Source: Takakia lepidozioides
Lineage: Eukaryota; Streptophyta; Takakiopsida; Takakiales; Takakiaceae
Length of the DNA: 64,000 bases
NCBI GenBank assembly: GCA_030704615.1
Contig: CM060731.1
Coordinates: 6,200,001 to 6,264,000 of the forward strand
Reading direction: 5' to 3'
Made by a program: the position numbers and the translations under genes. Numbering within the stretch: the stretch's first letter is position 1; every line of letters begins with the position of its first letter. Below, piece after piece: positions 31,925 to 43,600 of this stretch. Under the pieces are notes generated by a model, which was given only the letters and a program-made list of their open reading frames with translations, had not been told where the DNA came from and ran no database searches.

Positions 31925-32065
31925 CCGAAGGCAGCGTCACTTCACCACAAGAGCTACTGCCTTCCAGCGGAAAGGTGGACACCTTCATGACACATCAGAC
32001 CGTGGTTTGAATCCACAACCACATCCAATGTGGTATGTGTCCATTACCACTGGGCTACATGCTGG
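31925..32065 (-). mobile_element. tRNA-derived SINE-like sequence
   Basis: On the minus strand an A box (TAGCCCAGTGG, 32047-32057) is followed 32 bases later by a B box (GGATTCAAACC, 32004-32014), the spacing and order of an internal RNA polymerase III promoter. No acceptor-stem pairing marks it as a functional tRNA, so it is called a SINE or tRNA relic. Ends are approximate. Confidence 0.45.
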
Positions 32066-32314
32066 TTGTCTATGAGAAATAAATGGATCAAGCCGCTTGT
32101 TGTTTTAGGGTGCTGTAAATTTCCACATGTGCTCCTCCCTAACATGTACAATTTATCTACAATTTATCTACTTTCATCCACTATCATCCATGAAAGCTGG
32201 ATCGTGGCAAAAATCGGACGCAATTCGTGTGGGGTTTCTTTAGGGGTAAGTATGAATTACCAAAGAGACATCCTCGCGAGGTTGGGTAGCGTGTGAGCAA
32301 GCTCACGCCAGCCA

Positions 32315-32806
32315 GCGTGAGCACAAAGGCATATTCCATATATTTCCGGATGATAGCAAAACCAAAATGTGTTCACGCGAAAAAAAATACGAAACTATCT
32401 GAAAACAGTGCTCACGCGACAAAACTTATGAAATAATCGACCAAAGCTTAACTCACGTGAGCACAAAGACCCACAAATATATCTGCCAAAACTCAAAAGG
32501 CCAACGCACGTAAACAATGTGGCATTTGGTAAAACATTGTATATAAAACATCCCGATGAACCACCCAAAAAAATGGATTTCGTCAGCAAAACGCAAACGT
32601 ATCTTGGGTTTCGTCAACGAAATTGGGGCATTTTTTTTTCCTTTTATTTTAAGGTTTCTCCCTTCTATATATGTTTAAGATTATATTTAGACACCATGGA
32701 GACCCTGTAAACGCAGAAAGACCCTATGTCGGTCTATTATATGTATTTCCGCTGGCATACATATCACCCCTATAACCTAGTGCAGCTCACGCGTTTGTGC
32801 TCACGC
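32315..32806. mobile_element. Possible MITE bounded by GCGTGAGCACAAA inverted ends
   Basis: A 13-base motif at 32315-32327 is the exact reverse complement of 32794-32806. The interior is AT-rich with further GCTCACGC words. No clear target duplication was seen. Related words occur at 5.5 and 14.2 kb. Confidence 0.4.
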
Positions 32807-33159
32807 CATACCTATCCCCCATCATAACTACCTTCAAGTCTTCCAGTAACCCCAATACAAACAATCAGGCTAACAAATCGACAAGCAATAAATGAAAAAG
32901 GAATGGCACTTGCCATGTGAAAAATCAAAGAGGCTGTTCATTCAATTTTGATATGATAGGTTGCCTCTAATGATAGGTTGCCACTAATTCCTGTGACTTC
33001 AACTATGTGTTGTGCGATTAGTAATCTCTGAAGGCACCCAAGGAGACATGACATGTTGGGTAACTCCAATATGTCACAAATCGATATTCAAGGAAATTGT
33101 AGCCAATCCTGACAAATCCTACTTGTACAGTAACTAGTACTTCTTCATTTGTAGTTTTA

Positions 33160-36100
33160 CTATGACTCCTCACTATCAAGTAACTGGGGGCATGTCTTCT
33201 GATTGGCTTTGGTGACGCCTTCATCATGATGAACATCTTTAGCCAAAAGGCTCAAAAGCAACTCGTTAAAATCATTTGGGTTGTCCCACATAGGCCAATG
33301 CGAGCACTACAACACACCAACACAAAACATGAGACAAAGAGACACAGAAATTTGACTAAAAAGGGCTGACCAACCTTGATTCACAAAGGACATATATAAC
33401 AGAAATGATGCTCACCTTTGCAAGAAATGTGAGGGAGGCCTTGGGAGCAATAGCTTCCGGGGGGTGGGCCAATTCTCTCCCAAGGTACTGATCAAGCTCA
33501 CCCCATATCACAGCGACTGGAATTCCAATTTGGTGTGGTTGCTTCAGGCCCCAGAGTCCACTGTAGGCTGCTCGGTAGTAGTTAATGGTTGACTCTACCG
33601 CACCTGGCATTGAGAACGCCACCACATGCCTGCCGCAATCATATCCAAATAAACATCATACTTGGCTAATCAAAGAGAGAACAGGGAGACGTGGGGGACA
33701 GAGAGTGACGACCACAAAAAAGACTACAAAGACACCAAAGGCCCAGAATTCAAGCTTGGCCACACTACTGAATTCAACTCGAAGCACCTTCGCAGCATTA
33801 GTCCCAACCAGGTGAAGCTAAACCATATGCTTACCCATGACCTACATGACCTACATTGAATATATGGATGAGAAACCCTCTACACTCTGATTGAATGATC
33901 TTCGTAGTGCTCGACAAGTTATAGACAGCCCTTACAGTCAAGACCTGAAAAGATCTGGAAGCACCTTGATCACACTACCCAGTCCTACTGCCTAAAGCCT
34001 ATGACTAGGAGCTAGTCTCAACTATACTCTCTTCAAAAGGAAGAATTGGCTGTGGCAGACCTGACCTGGGTTAGGATTTCTTCTGGTATAAGACTTTATA
34101 AGTTCATATCTTTAAATCTTCATAAGTTTTTGGCTTTATGAGAACGGAGCTCTTTTTAACCTGCACTATACAGGGTAACCATCTGAATAAAATTGAGGAC
34201 CAACCTCTTCAAGCATTTGGTAGGAATCAATTGTGGTTTACTTCTGTGAGCTATTTTTGGATAGCTATTTTTGTAACCAGCCCCCTCTATGACTGGTAGA
34301 ATTGACTACATTGCTAACTCCTACTGAGCCATGCTAATTTTCTGGATGAAGAGAGGAACAGCTGTTATGTACAGAAGATAACTCTTCAAGCACTGGTGTG
34401 CATTTTGGTTCAATTCTACTAGGTCCAATGACATCAACTCAGTGTATACTCACATTTTGAGGTGCTTTCTCTGGGCACTTCCTTTGGATACAATACGTTC
34501 CTTGTAACCAGCCCCACCTCAAGTGAGAGGCACAATACAATGTATTCTAAATATGCTTGGTCCTAATCCCTAGAATGCTCTCAAAGGTGGCATCAAGATT
34601 AGTCCTGATATTGCAATGATCAGTAGCCTTTGCCAATACATGGGGTGCTGGCAATGGGGCTACGTGAGCAGCCCAAACTGGGGAACGGTTCATTGTGGAT
34701 TATATCAACGTGGATAAGGAGTTGTTTCCCCTGCGTGCCAAAGTGTTGGTTAATAAAACCGATATCGGTATTTCTGACCCCTTGTCTGGACTGAGATCCA
34801 AAGGTGTATTCTTAACAGCGAGACATCTGTATAATGTTCAATTTAAAAGTGGCCATAGAAAAATTCCCGAGGAAAATGGTCACGATAGAATATGTTCAGG
34901 CCTTGAAAGAGGCTCTCCCACCCTTCATCCAATTGCTCCAAGCTCTCCCTCTTGCTTGGCTGATGCAAGAAGCAAGGTCGAAAGAGCTGGGAGAGTTTCG
35001 AGACTTGTGTGACTGATAATATCATTGGAAGGAAACTAATTGTACGCGGAAGACCAGTGAAATGGAGGACCAGTGAGATCAAGCATAAGAGCACCGAGAG
35101 AGGCTTTCTAGGGACTGCTGTATTATCAGAGATGACAGAGAGATGTGGTCTAAACATTACCAGCAGCGAAAAGATGTAAAATCAACTAGTAAAGACTCAG
35201 AAGAAAATGTATTGGGAAGAGTGACATTTACTTGCACCACCGCAGTGGTAATGATAAAAGATTCTGGTTGGCCTTACAGTGTCTGTATAGGCCGAAAACT
35301 GGCCATCAAGTACCTTTTGAGGAATAACAAGGGTGAAGTGGTGACTTCTGGTTGAGATTGTGACCCTTTGGAGAGCACTACAGCATTTTTGGCCCTGAAT
35401 CTAACTCTGGTAAAGAATGGAAGGATAGAGTAGAAAGAACTGTTCCTATGATCCAGACAGCCCTGATGAACTGGAGGATATCACAACTGGATACAAAACA
35501 CCCGTTAGTTCTTCTGAGATTGCTGAAGCAATAGAACATCCAAAGGCTATAAAGCCGGTGGGTGTGAGAGCTAATTAAGCATGGTCCTATGGTAGAGCCC
35601 TCATCTTTAACCTTCTTTGGAAGACTGAAATGATACCCTATCGCAGGAGAGAGGGTGTCATTGGTGTATAAGAAAGGCGACAGAGAAGAGCCTGGGAACA
35701 ACCGGGGTCATTACACTGGATGTCAGAAATCTTATGACATGGTATGACGCGACAGGCTGTGGCATTGACTGTGGTCGGTGCCAGGGGAAAAATGCGGAGA
35801 ATGGTTCACAACCTGTATGCAAACACCAAATGTTGTGCTATGGCTAATGGCCAGAAGTCTAATTTCTTTGACATTGACCAAGGTGTAGCTCAAGGCTGTA
35901 TCCTCTCCCAACTGCTCTTCAATGTTTTCAGTAATAGCTCCTTGAAGATGTGGGATATTACACCCAATCTTGTGCGAAGAGGTCCTTTCATCTGTGGTGG
36001 CTACAAGCCAATGTAAGTAAATACGCAGTTATGGCCTTCAAAGATGGAAGGAGGAGGGGATCTCAAATGGACATTGGGCAGTGAAGAGATCCCTCTGCTC

Positions 36101-37587
36101 CCTTCCTCTTGGCGTTCAGTTTTCCTCCAATTGTGACTGGGGTGCGAATATACGAAATATGGTTCAAACACCTAAACGCAAGCTTTGGGTCTCACTCAAT
36201 TGTGCCACTACAGATGAAGTTTAACGGACCATGCTTTGCAGTGTTCTTAGTCCTACCTTGGAGTACAAATCTGCCATGTAGAGTGGCAACTCCAACCATG
36301 CTAAAACCTTAGAATCCATTCAGTTTTGGGTGCTCAAAGAGAACATGTCATCACGCTCTAGAACAGCTAACATGACTGTTCAGGGTGAGTTTGGTGTAAC
36401 GCCCTTGAGCTCTCAACGTGATGAGTTCAACAAGGTCCGCTGGTGGGGTCAGTTGAATCGCATGCCTAATACCCAATACCCTAAGATGATCGACTCTATT
36501 TCCTGGAAGCGATAGCATCCTGTTCAACAGGCCAAAGTTCTGGCAGAAAAGGGTAGAGAAGAATTTCCTGAATAATAGGCAGAAAGAACTGACCCTGCTA
36601 GATTGGAGGCTGAAGTGTCTGAGGTCATGTCGGAAGCACGAAGAATGTCCGAACAAAACGAAGTTAGGGATAAAACCTCACTGAACTTGTTTCCAATCTA
36701 TGCCATGGGAGAACAATAAACAGATGCAGGAAGGAAAGGGAGATTGTCAAAGCCCAATGTGCAGGCGGCCTGAAGGCAATTTTCTGATACAATGTCGGGG
36801 GCGACCCTCTTCAGGACCATCAAGAACACAGTCCCTGCACCTCAGTTCACCAACTTTCACACTCTCGAGGCTGAGCCTAAAGCCCTTGCCTTGTTGGGGT
36901 CTGACTGCTGGGCAGATCACATACAGCAGATTGATGCTTGTGTGAAGGGATTTTTAGAGGAGAACGGGAAAGCCTGAACAAAATGTTCATATCAAGGTAA
37001 AGAGTCTTGTTCTGCCTAAACTGGGTGGGGGTCTATGGCCACAGGCTACAGCAAACAACGTCTTATGAGTACATTTCTCTCTCACATCTCTTACGCTTCT
37101 TGGCGCAGTTGGCAAGCTATTTTTGTAGGATAATAACCAACCGTCTTGATGTTGATTAGGAGTCATGAAGGTCAGGTGGGCTTCTGGAGAAATAGGGGCT
37201 GCGTCAACTTCATATGGGCCTTTAGGCTGTGGCAAACAAAGTCGTACATCTCATATGGACCTTTGAGGCCCTCTGTGAACAGTAAAAAATTCTTGTTTCT
37301 TTCATTCTCTCCATGGACATCAAAACTGAGCTATGGCCACAAAGTTATTGGTTGAAGACATACATCTCTCTCGCTTGGGAATGAAGGCCAACCTACCGTT
37401 CAATGTCAATGGCAGAAAATGGTTGACAGGCCCCATGCTGAAGCACCTTCCTCAGTGCCCAATACCTGCAAGAACTACAAATACTCAATAGACTTGCATG
37501 GACACACATCTCTCTCCATGCTCAAACAGCTTTCTCACTGCCAATACCTGCAACCTACACATACTCCAATATAGGCTTGAATGTAAA

Positions 37588-37629
<42 letters not shown>

Positions 37630-40600
37630 TGAATGTGGATACATTCTTTGTAACATCACTCAAGAACTGCCTGATCCCGCTGGCTCTTTCTCCATCCTTG
37701 AACATACAGGACATTTGATGGCAAACTAATACATGATATCTTGTGCTAGGCCCTGTAGCAGCAGCAGAACAGGGTATACGTGTACATCTTCTACATGATC
37801 CGGTCTATGTACATTGCTCTCTTGGCTGGTCTACTGTAGCCAATGCCTTCTATCAGCTTTAGGAAACCTGAAAATGAGAGGCTTGAGGATTCTCCCTCTC
37901 TCTCTCTCTCTCTTCTCTCCCTGTCCTCTAGGAAGCCTATTGCCATTGGGTGGACTTGATACGGGAGTACATTAATGTCTCTGTGACTAAATGCCGGCCT
38001 TGTGACCTCGTGTCCTTGTTTGTTTCGACCTGAAGCGCTTTGCTCCAGGTAAGGTAGTGCATTGGATTTAGTTGGAAAGCTTGGGGCCTTTCCCTCTTTA
38101 GAATATGCCTACATGGGCCATTCCCTGCAACTCCCTGGAGTGTGATCTCTGAATGGTAACAAGCGGACCCCTACCGCTTGGGGGCAGCCCCTCCGCCCAA
38201 ATTGGGCAGTCGTATGCTCTGTATAGCATACTCGGCACTTAGGCTCGGGTTGGTTCCTGTGCTTAAACTTATAGCCTGCGAGATCAATCAAAATTTTAGC
38301 TCCTATCAACATCAACACTCCCCAGGGTGATTCCTGGGAATTGGTTACTTATGCCAAATCTAGGGCTTCATGTGTAGTTTTTGGGGTGAATCCCAGGATG
38401 GACGATGTGTCCCTTAAAACTACATGCTCTAGCTTAGGCTTGGATTTCATGGCTAATGGTTCCATCTCGAGACTTGATAACAGGGGTACGTTGAAGGTTG
38501 CAATGACCAAAAGTGCTTCTAATAGAGTCCCACATCAATTCAATCTCAATGAAGTTCGTCCCTTGACTGGCTGGAGAGCGGTCTTAGACATTGGTGATTC
38601 GATGGGGCGCTCTAGGAAGACAACAAGGGCAAGGGCTTCAACTTGAGAGTTTCTAATCGGTTTGATGCTCTGGATGAGGTTGAATCCAAACAGCCAGAAG
38701 GACAAGATGTCCCTAAGTGTACAGAACCTGAATGTCCTGAATCTGAAGGATTTGGTACTCTGAATGGTTTACCAATCCTCAAGGTTTACACAAGACGAAC
38801 AAATTCTATACACGGGGTAATTGTCCCCAAGCCGTCAGATGGACAATCTGTCCCTAAGTGTGCAGAGCCTGAATGTCGTGTAACTGAAGGATTTGGTACT
38901 CTAAATGGTTTACCAATCCTCAAAGTCTACACAAGACGAGCAAAATCTATACACGGGGTAATTGTCCCCAAGCAGTCTGACGGACAATATGCCCCTAAGT
39001 GTGCGGAGCCTGTAACTGAAGGATTTGGTACCCTGAATGGTTTACCAATTCTCAAAGTTTACACAAGACGAGCAAAATCTACACATGGGGTAACTGTCCC
39101 CCTTTGCAGAACGGTTGGCCGTCCAGGAGCAATCACAAGCTACCTAGACGACAAACAATTCACATGCAAAGGGCTGGCTTGCGGCTGGCCACTTTCAACT
39201 TCTCAGGGCTTACTAACCAAAGGAAACAACTCGAAGTGGGACAAGTCCTTCGGACTAATGATATTCATATCTGTGCTGGGCAAGAAACATGGGAAACGTC
39301 GGATAAACTGGTTGGAGATGTCAATGGCTATAAATGGGCAGGTAGGATGTGTACTCTCAAGGCAGCCTCTGCCAAACGCGGTCAAAAAGGGGTTGGATTC
39401 TTTGTCCGTGATTTCTTGTTTGATAATTGTGAAATTATCAACAAGGGTTTGAGGTACGAGCATAGTATCTGGCTAAAACTGAATCTGAAGGGCGGCATGA
39501 GTACGAAGGACCTCTTTGTGGGTTGTGTTTACATGCCCACAGAGGGGACCCTTAGTGCTGACGCAGACAAAGCCTTCGAAGATGGAAAGCTGGACTGTGC
39601 TTCGTTCCTTGCCAAAGGTCAGGTAGTGCTATTGGGTGACTTCAATGCCCGGGTGGGCAAAGGGCTCCATCAGGACGATATCATTGGGCCTTTTGGTGAG
39701 GACGAGCTGAATTCTAATGGCAGACGGTTAATTAACTGTCTGGAAGAGCTTCAGCTTTTTACCTTGAATAACAGGACAAGAGGTGACCAAGTGCAGTGGA
39801 CTCGTGAGAGATTCCAAACTGGGGAACGTTCCATTGTGGACTATATCATAATGGTCAAAAATTTGTTTCCCCAGTGTGCCAATGTGTTGATCGATAGAAC
39901 TGATATTGGTACCTGCAACAGACTCCACCTGCACTAGTGGTAGTGCTGCTCCGCACATGAATCCCACGCCTCCCATATCTCCTCCCTCAGGAGCAGGAGG
40001 TGGACCATCCGGCCTTGGAGCCGGTACCACCTGAGCTGTAGCCATGGCAGCGAGCCTCTGCTCTAGCCCAAGGGCAAGCTCAACATGGCCAAGGACGCGG
40101 AGGCCAGGGTGTTGACCAAGGCATGGCCAACCACTTCCTGGTTTGGACTGAGATCAAAAGTTGTTTTCCCAACACCAAGAGATCTGTGAAACGTTCGATT
40201 CGGAAGTGGCGCATAGAAAAATTCCATAATGAGGAGGTCAAGGCTGAGTACGTCCAGGCCTTGCAAGAGGCTCTCCCTCATTTTGTCCAATCGCTCCAAG
40301 AACTTCAGTCTCGCTCTGACAACGCAAGAAATGAAGTCGAAAGAGCAGTGGACTCTTGGGAGAGTTTCGTTTCCTCCGTGGCTGACAAGATCATTGGGAG
40401 GAAACTAATTGTCTACGGTAGAGCTGTTAATTGGTGGACCAATGAGATCAAACTCAAGATAGCTGGGAGTCGAGCCCTTTATAAAGAGTGCTGCAATTTG
40501 AAAACCAACAGAGAATTGTGGGCGAGGTACTACCAGCTCCGTAAGGATATCAATCAGCTTGTTAGGTCTCAGAAGAAATTATACTGGGACAAGTTATACA

Positions 40601-43600
40601 GTGAAATAAACTCAAACCACCATGGTGGTAATGACAAGAAATTCTGGTTGGCCCTTCAACGTTTGTACAAGCCTAAAAACGGTCAGCAAGTACAAGCGCT
40701 GAAGACTACTAAAGGTGCAGTGGTGACTTCATCGGTTGACATTGTCAAAACCTTTGAAAATCACTACGGTATCCTTGGCAGAACTTCTAGGTCTAACAGT
40801 GAGGGGTCTTCTGCTGAATGGAGGGACACAGTTGGAAAAACTGTTCCTATGATTCAAAACAGCCCTGATGAACTGGAGTATATTTCAATGGCTTATAACG
40901 CTCCCATTAGTTCTTCTGAGATTGTGGAAGCAATTGAACATTTAAATGGATATAAAGCTGGTGGACCTGATGGTATTGTCAACGAGCTTATCAAGCACGG
41001 TGGCGATCCCATGATAGAGGCCCTAGTTCTCCTCTTTAACCTTATCTGGAAGACTGAAATGATCCCCTTTCGCTGGCGACAGGGGGTCATTGTCAATCTA
41101 TACAAGAAGGGTGACAGAGAAGAACCGGGGAACTACCGTGGCATCACGCTCCTCAATGCTGTTGGCAAGACATTCTGCAGAGGTATAAGTACTCGTCTCG
41201 AGGTTGATCTGGAGTCTAGAGGTTGTTTCCACGAAGGCCAAGCTGGCTTTCGGCGAAACAGGGGCTGTGTGGATCATATCTTCACTCTAAGCCAGATTAT
41301 CCAGGGAAGGAAAAAAGAAGGGAAACCCACTTATATTTTTTTCCTGGATGTCAAAAAGGCTTATGACACAGTGTGGAGAGATGGCCTATGGTTCCGCCTC
41401 TGGTCTTGTGGGATCAAGGGAAAGATGTGGAGAGTTGTCCACAACTTGTATGCTCACACCAAAAGCTGTGTCACTGTTAACGGACAGAAGTCCAACTTCT
41501 TTGACATAGACCAAGGTGTAGCTCAAGGATGTACTCTCTCCCCTCTGCTCTTCAATTGCTTTATCAATCAACTCCTCGAGGATGTGGAAAGTGAGGGATT
41601 TGGGTTAAGGGTGGGTGATACCACCATACCAGCCCTTATGTTTGCGGATGACTTGGCAGGCATAGGGGAGACTCCAACCAATCTCCAGGAGTTGATTGAT
41701 TGCGCGAAGAGATACTTTGATCTTTGGGGGCTAGAGGCTAATGTCAGCAAATGTGCAGTGGTAGCATTCAACGACAGAGGAGAGGGAGGAAGTGATCTTA
41801 AGTGGCAGTGGGGTAGCCAAGAGATCCCGGTCCTCCTACACTTACCTGGGCGTTGAGTTTTCCTCCAATTGTAATTGGGATGCACATATCCGGAAAGTTG
41901 TTCAAACTGGCAAGGGCAAAGCTCTGGGGCTCACTAAATTTTTCCACTGCAGAGGGGTCAACTCTGAGGTTAAGAAAACCATGCTTTGTCGCATTATTAG
42001 ACCTGCCTTGGAGTACGGATCTGCTATATGGGTTGCTAACTCCAACCAGGCTAAGTCTCTAGAATCCATTCAAGTGGGGGTGCTTAAGGAGTGTATGTCA
42101 GCATGCTCCAAAACAGCCAGTGTGGCTGTTCGGGGTGAGTTTGGCATTCCGTCCTTAAGCTCCCAACGAGATGAATTCAAGGTCAGATGGTGGGGTCAGC
42201 TGCAACATATGCCCAACACCAGATATCCTAAGTTAATCGACTCTATATCTTGGAAACAGGACCGCCCTGTCAAACAGGTTAAGTCCTGGCAGAAGAGATT
42301 GTACTCATAAGACGTTGTTTGCCGTAGCCTTGTGGCCATTGACCCCGCACCCAGTTTGAGCGGGAACAAAAGGGACAGAACCTACCTCTGTCAGGGGCTG
42401 ACGTTGGTAGTAAGACTTACCTCCATATAAAGGCAGAAGAGAGTAGAAGAGATTCTCAAGGACCTGGACCTGGATCCGCAAGTCTTGACCCTGATGGATA
42501 AATCTGACTTAGAGGCTGTAGTGTCCGAAGCCATGTCTGTTGCCATGAGATTGTCTGATGAAAATGAAGTTACTTCCCTGAACTTGTTTCCAGTCAGTGA
42601 CATGGGGGAGGACATCTTGGATGACCTCAAGGGTCTACCCACTCTCGGCACTAGACTGAAATTTAAACTCAGGGCAGGAAGCCTACCTTTGAACAGCAAA
42701 CAGAAGCAGAGAGGAAAGGGAGAGTGCAATTGCCCGTTGTGTGGGCAATCTGAAGACAGTATTCATTTTCTGATACACTGTCCAGGGTTCTCTCACCAAA
42801 GAGACGCTCTCTTCAAATCTATCAAGGGAATTGTGCCTGTACCCCTGTTTACCAACTTTGAAAGTCTCGAGGCTGAGCTGAAAGCCCAGGCCCTCCTGAG
42901 GCCTAGTTTTTGGGCAAATCACACACAGCAGATTGATGCTTGTGTGAAGGGATTTCTAGAGGATAATTGGATAATGGGATGACTCACTAGGGTGACTCAT
43001 GAGGGTTCACAATGGAGGTCTTAACCTAAAGCTGCTTCCCTATATGGTTGGTAAGCTTGGCCACTCTTCCCATTTGGAAGAGGAGCAGGCAAGAACTGAA
43101 GGAGCTGATTACACTATGGCTACAAGCAAGGTATCCACATTCAGACTCCTTCAACAGTGTGATGGGCTGCATAGTATGGCAACACAAAGAGAGTTGACAC
43201 TATGAGGAACTTACATGGACTTGACTAAGCTCTACTCTGAATCTAGGAATATTTGTGCAAAACCAAGGGCTTCTATATGGGTCCTTGCTTGAGTACTTGG
43301 TCTTCCTTTTGGGAATAGGTGCTTGTTGTCATGCTTACTTGATTAAGCTCTACTCTGATTCTATGAATACCTTTGCAAATGAAAGACCTCTTTGTGTCCC
43401 CTTGCTTGAGTACTTGGCTCTAGTGACACCTTCCTTTTGGGAATGGGTGGTTACTTACATGAGACCACCCCCCCTCCCTCTGGAGCATGGTCTGAAATAG
43501 GTGCTACTGAGTTCTGTACCTATGTTGACTGAAATGGCTGAAAGGACCTCCCTTACCTCTCCTCTCTTTGCTAGTATGACCTGTTGCAGGGATGACATTG

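Larger units (their letters stand above)
38100..42965 (+). mobile_element. Long LINE (endonuclease plus reverse transcriptase), frameshifted and interrupted
   Basis: Non-LTR retrotransposon of the plant L1-like type. ORF1-like frames span 38341-39100, with a frame change near 38620 and a threefold internal repeat. An APE-type endonuclease follows (39150-39910: RLATFNFSG, QETWE, LLGDFNARVG), then reverse transcriptase (40130-41856: NYRGITLLNAVGK, GFRRNRGCVDH, FFLDVKKAYDTVW, GVAQGCTLSPLLFN, LMFADDLAG with the catalytic DD), a frame change near 41820 and a C-terminal zinc knuckle CNCPLCGQSEDSIHFLIHC. It is broken by a foreign insert at 39.91-40.12 kb and by a reverse-oriented tail of its own family at 42.3 kb. 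Its own 3' tail is absent; a different repeat begins after 42965. Confidence 0.92.

Noticed and set aside
38643-39452. 269-codon frame continuing past 39100 as a separate ORF1 product
   Set aside because: After about 39096 this frame is out of phase with the endonuclease, which has strong motifs; the continuation is a chance extension.
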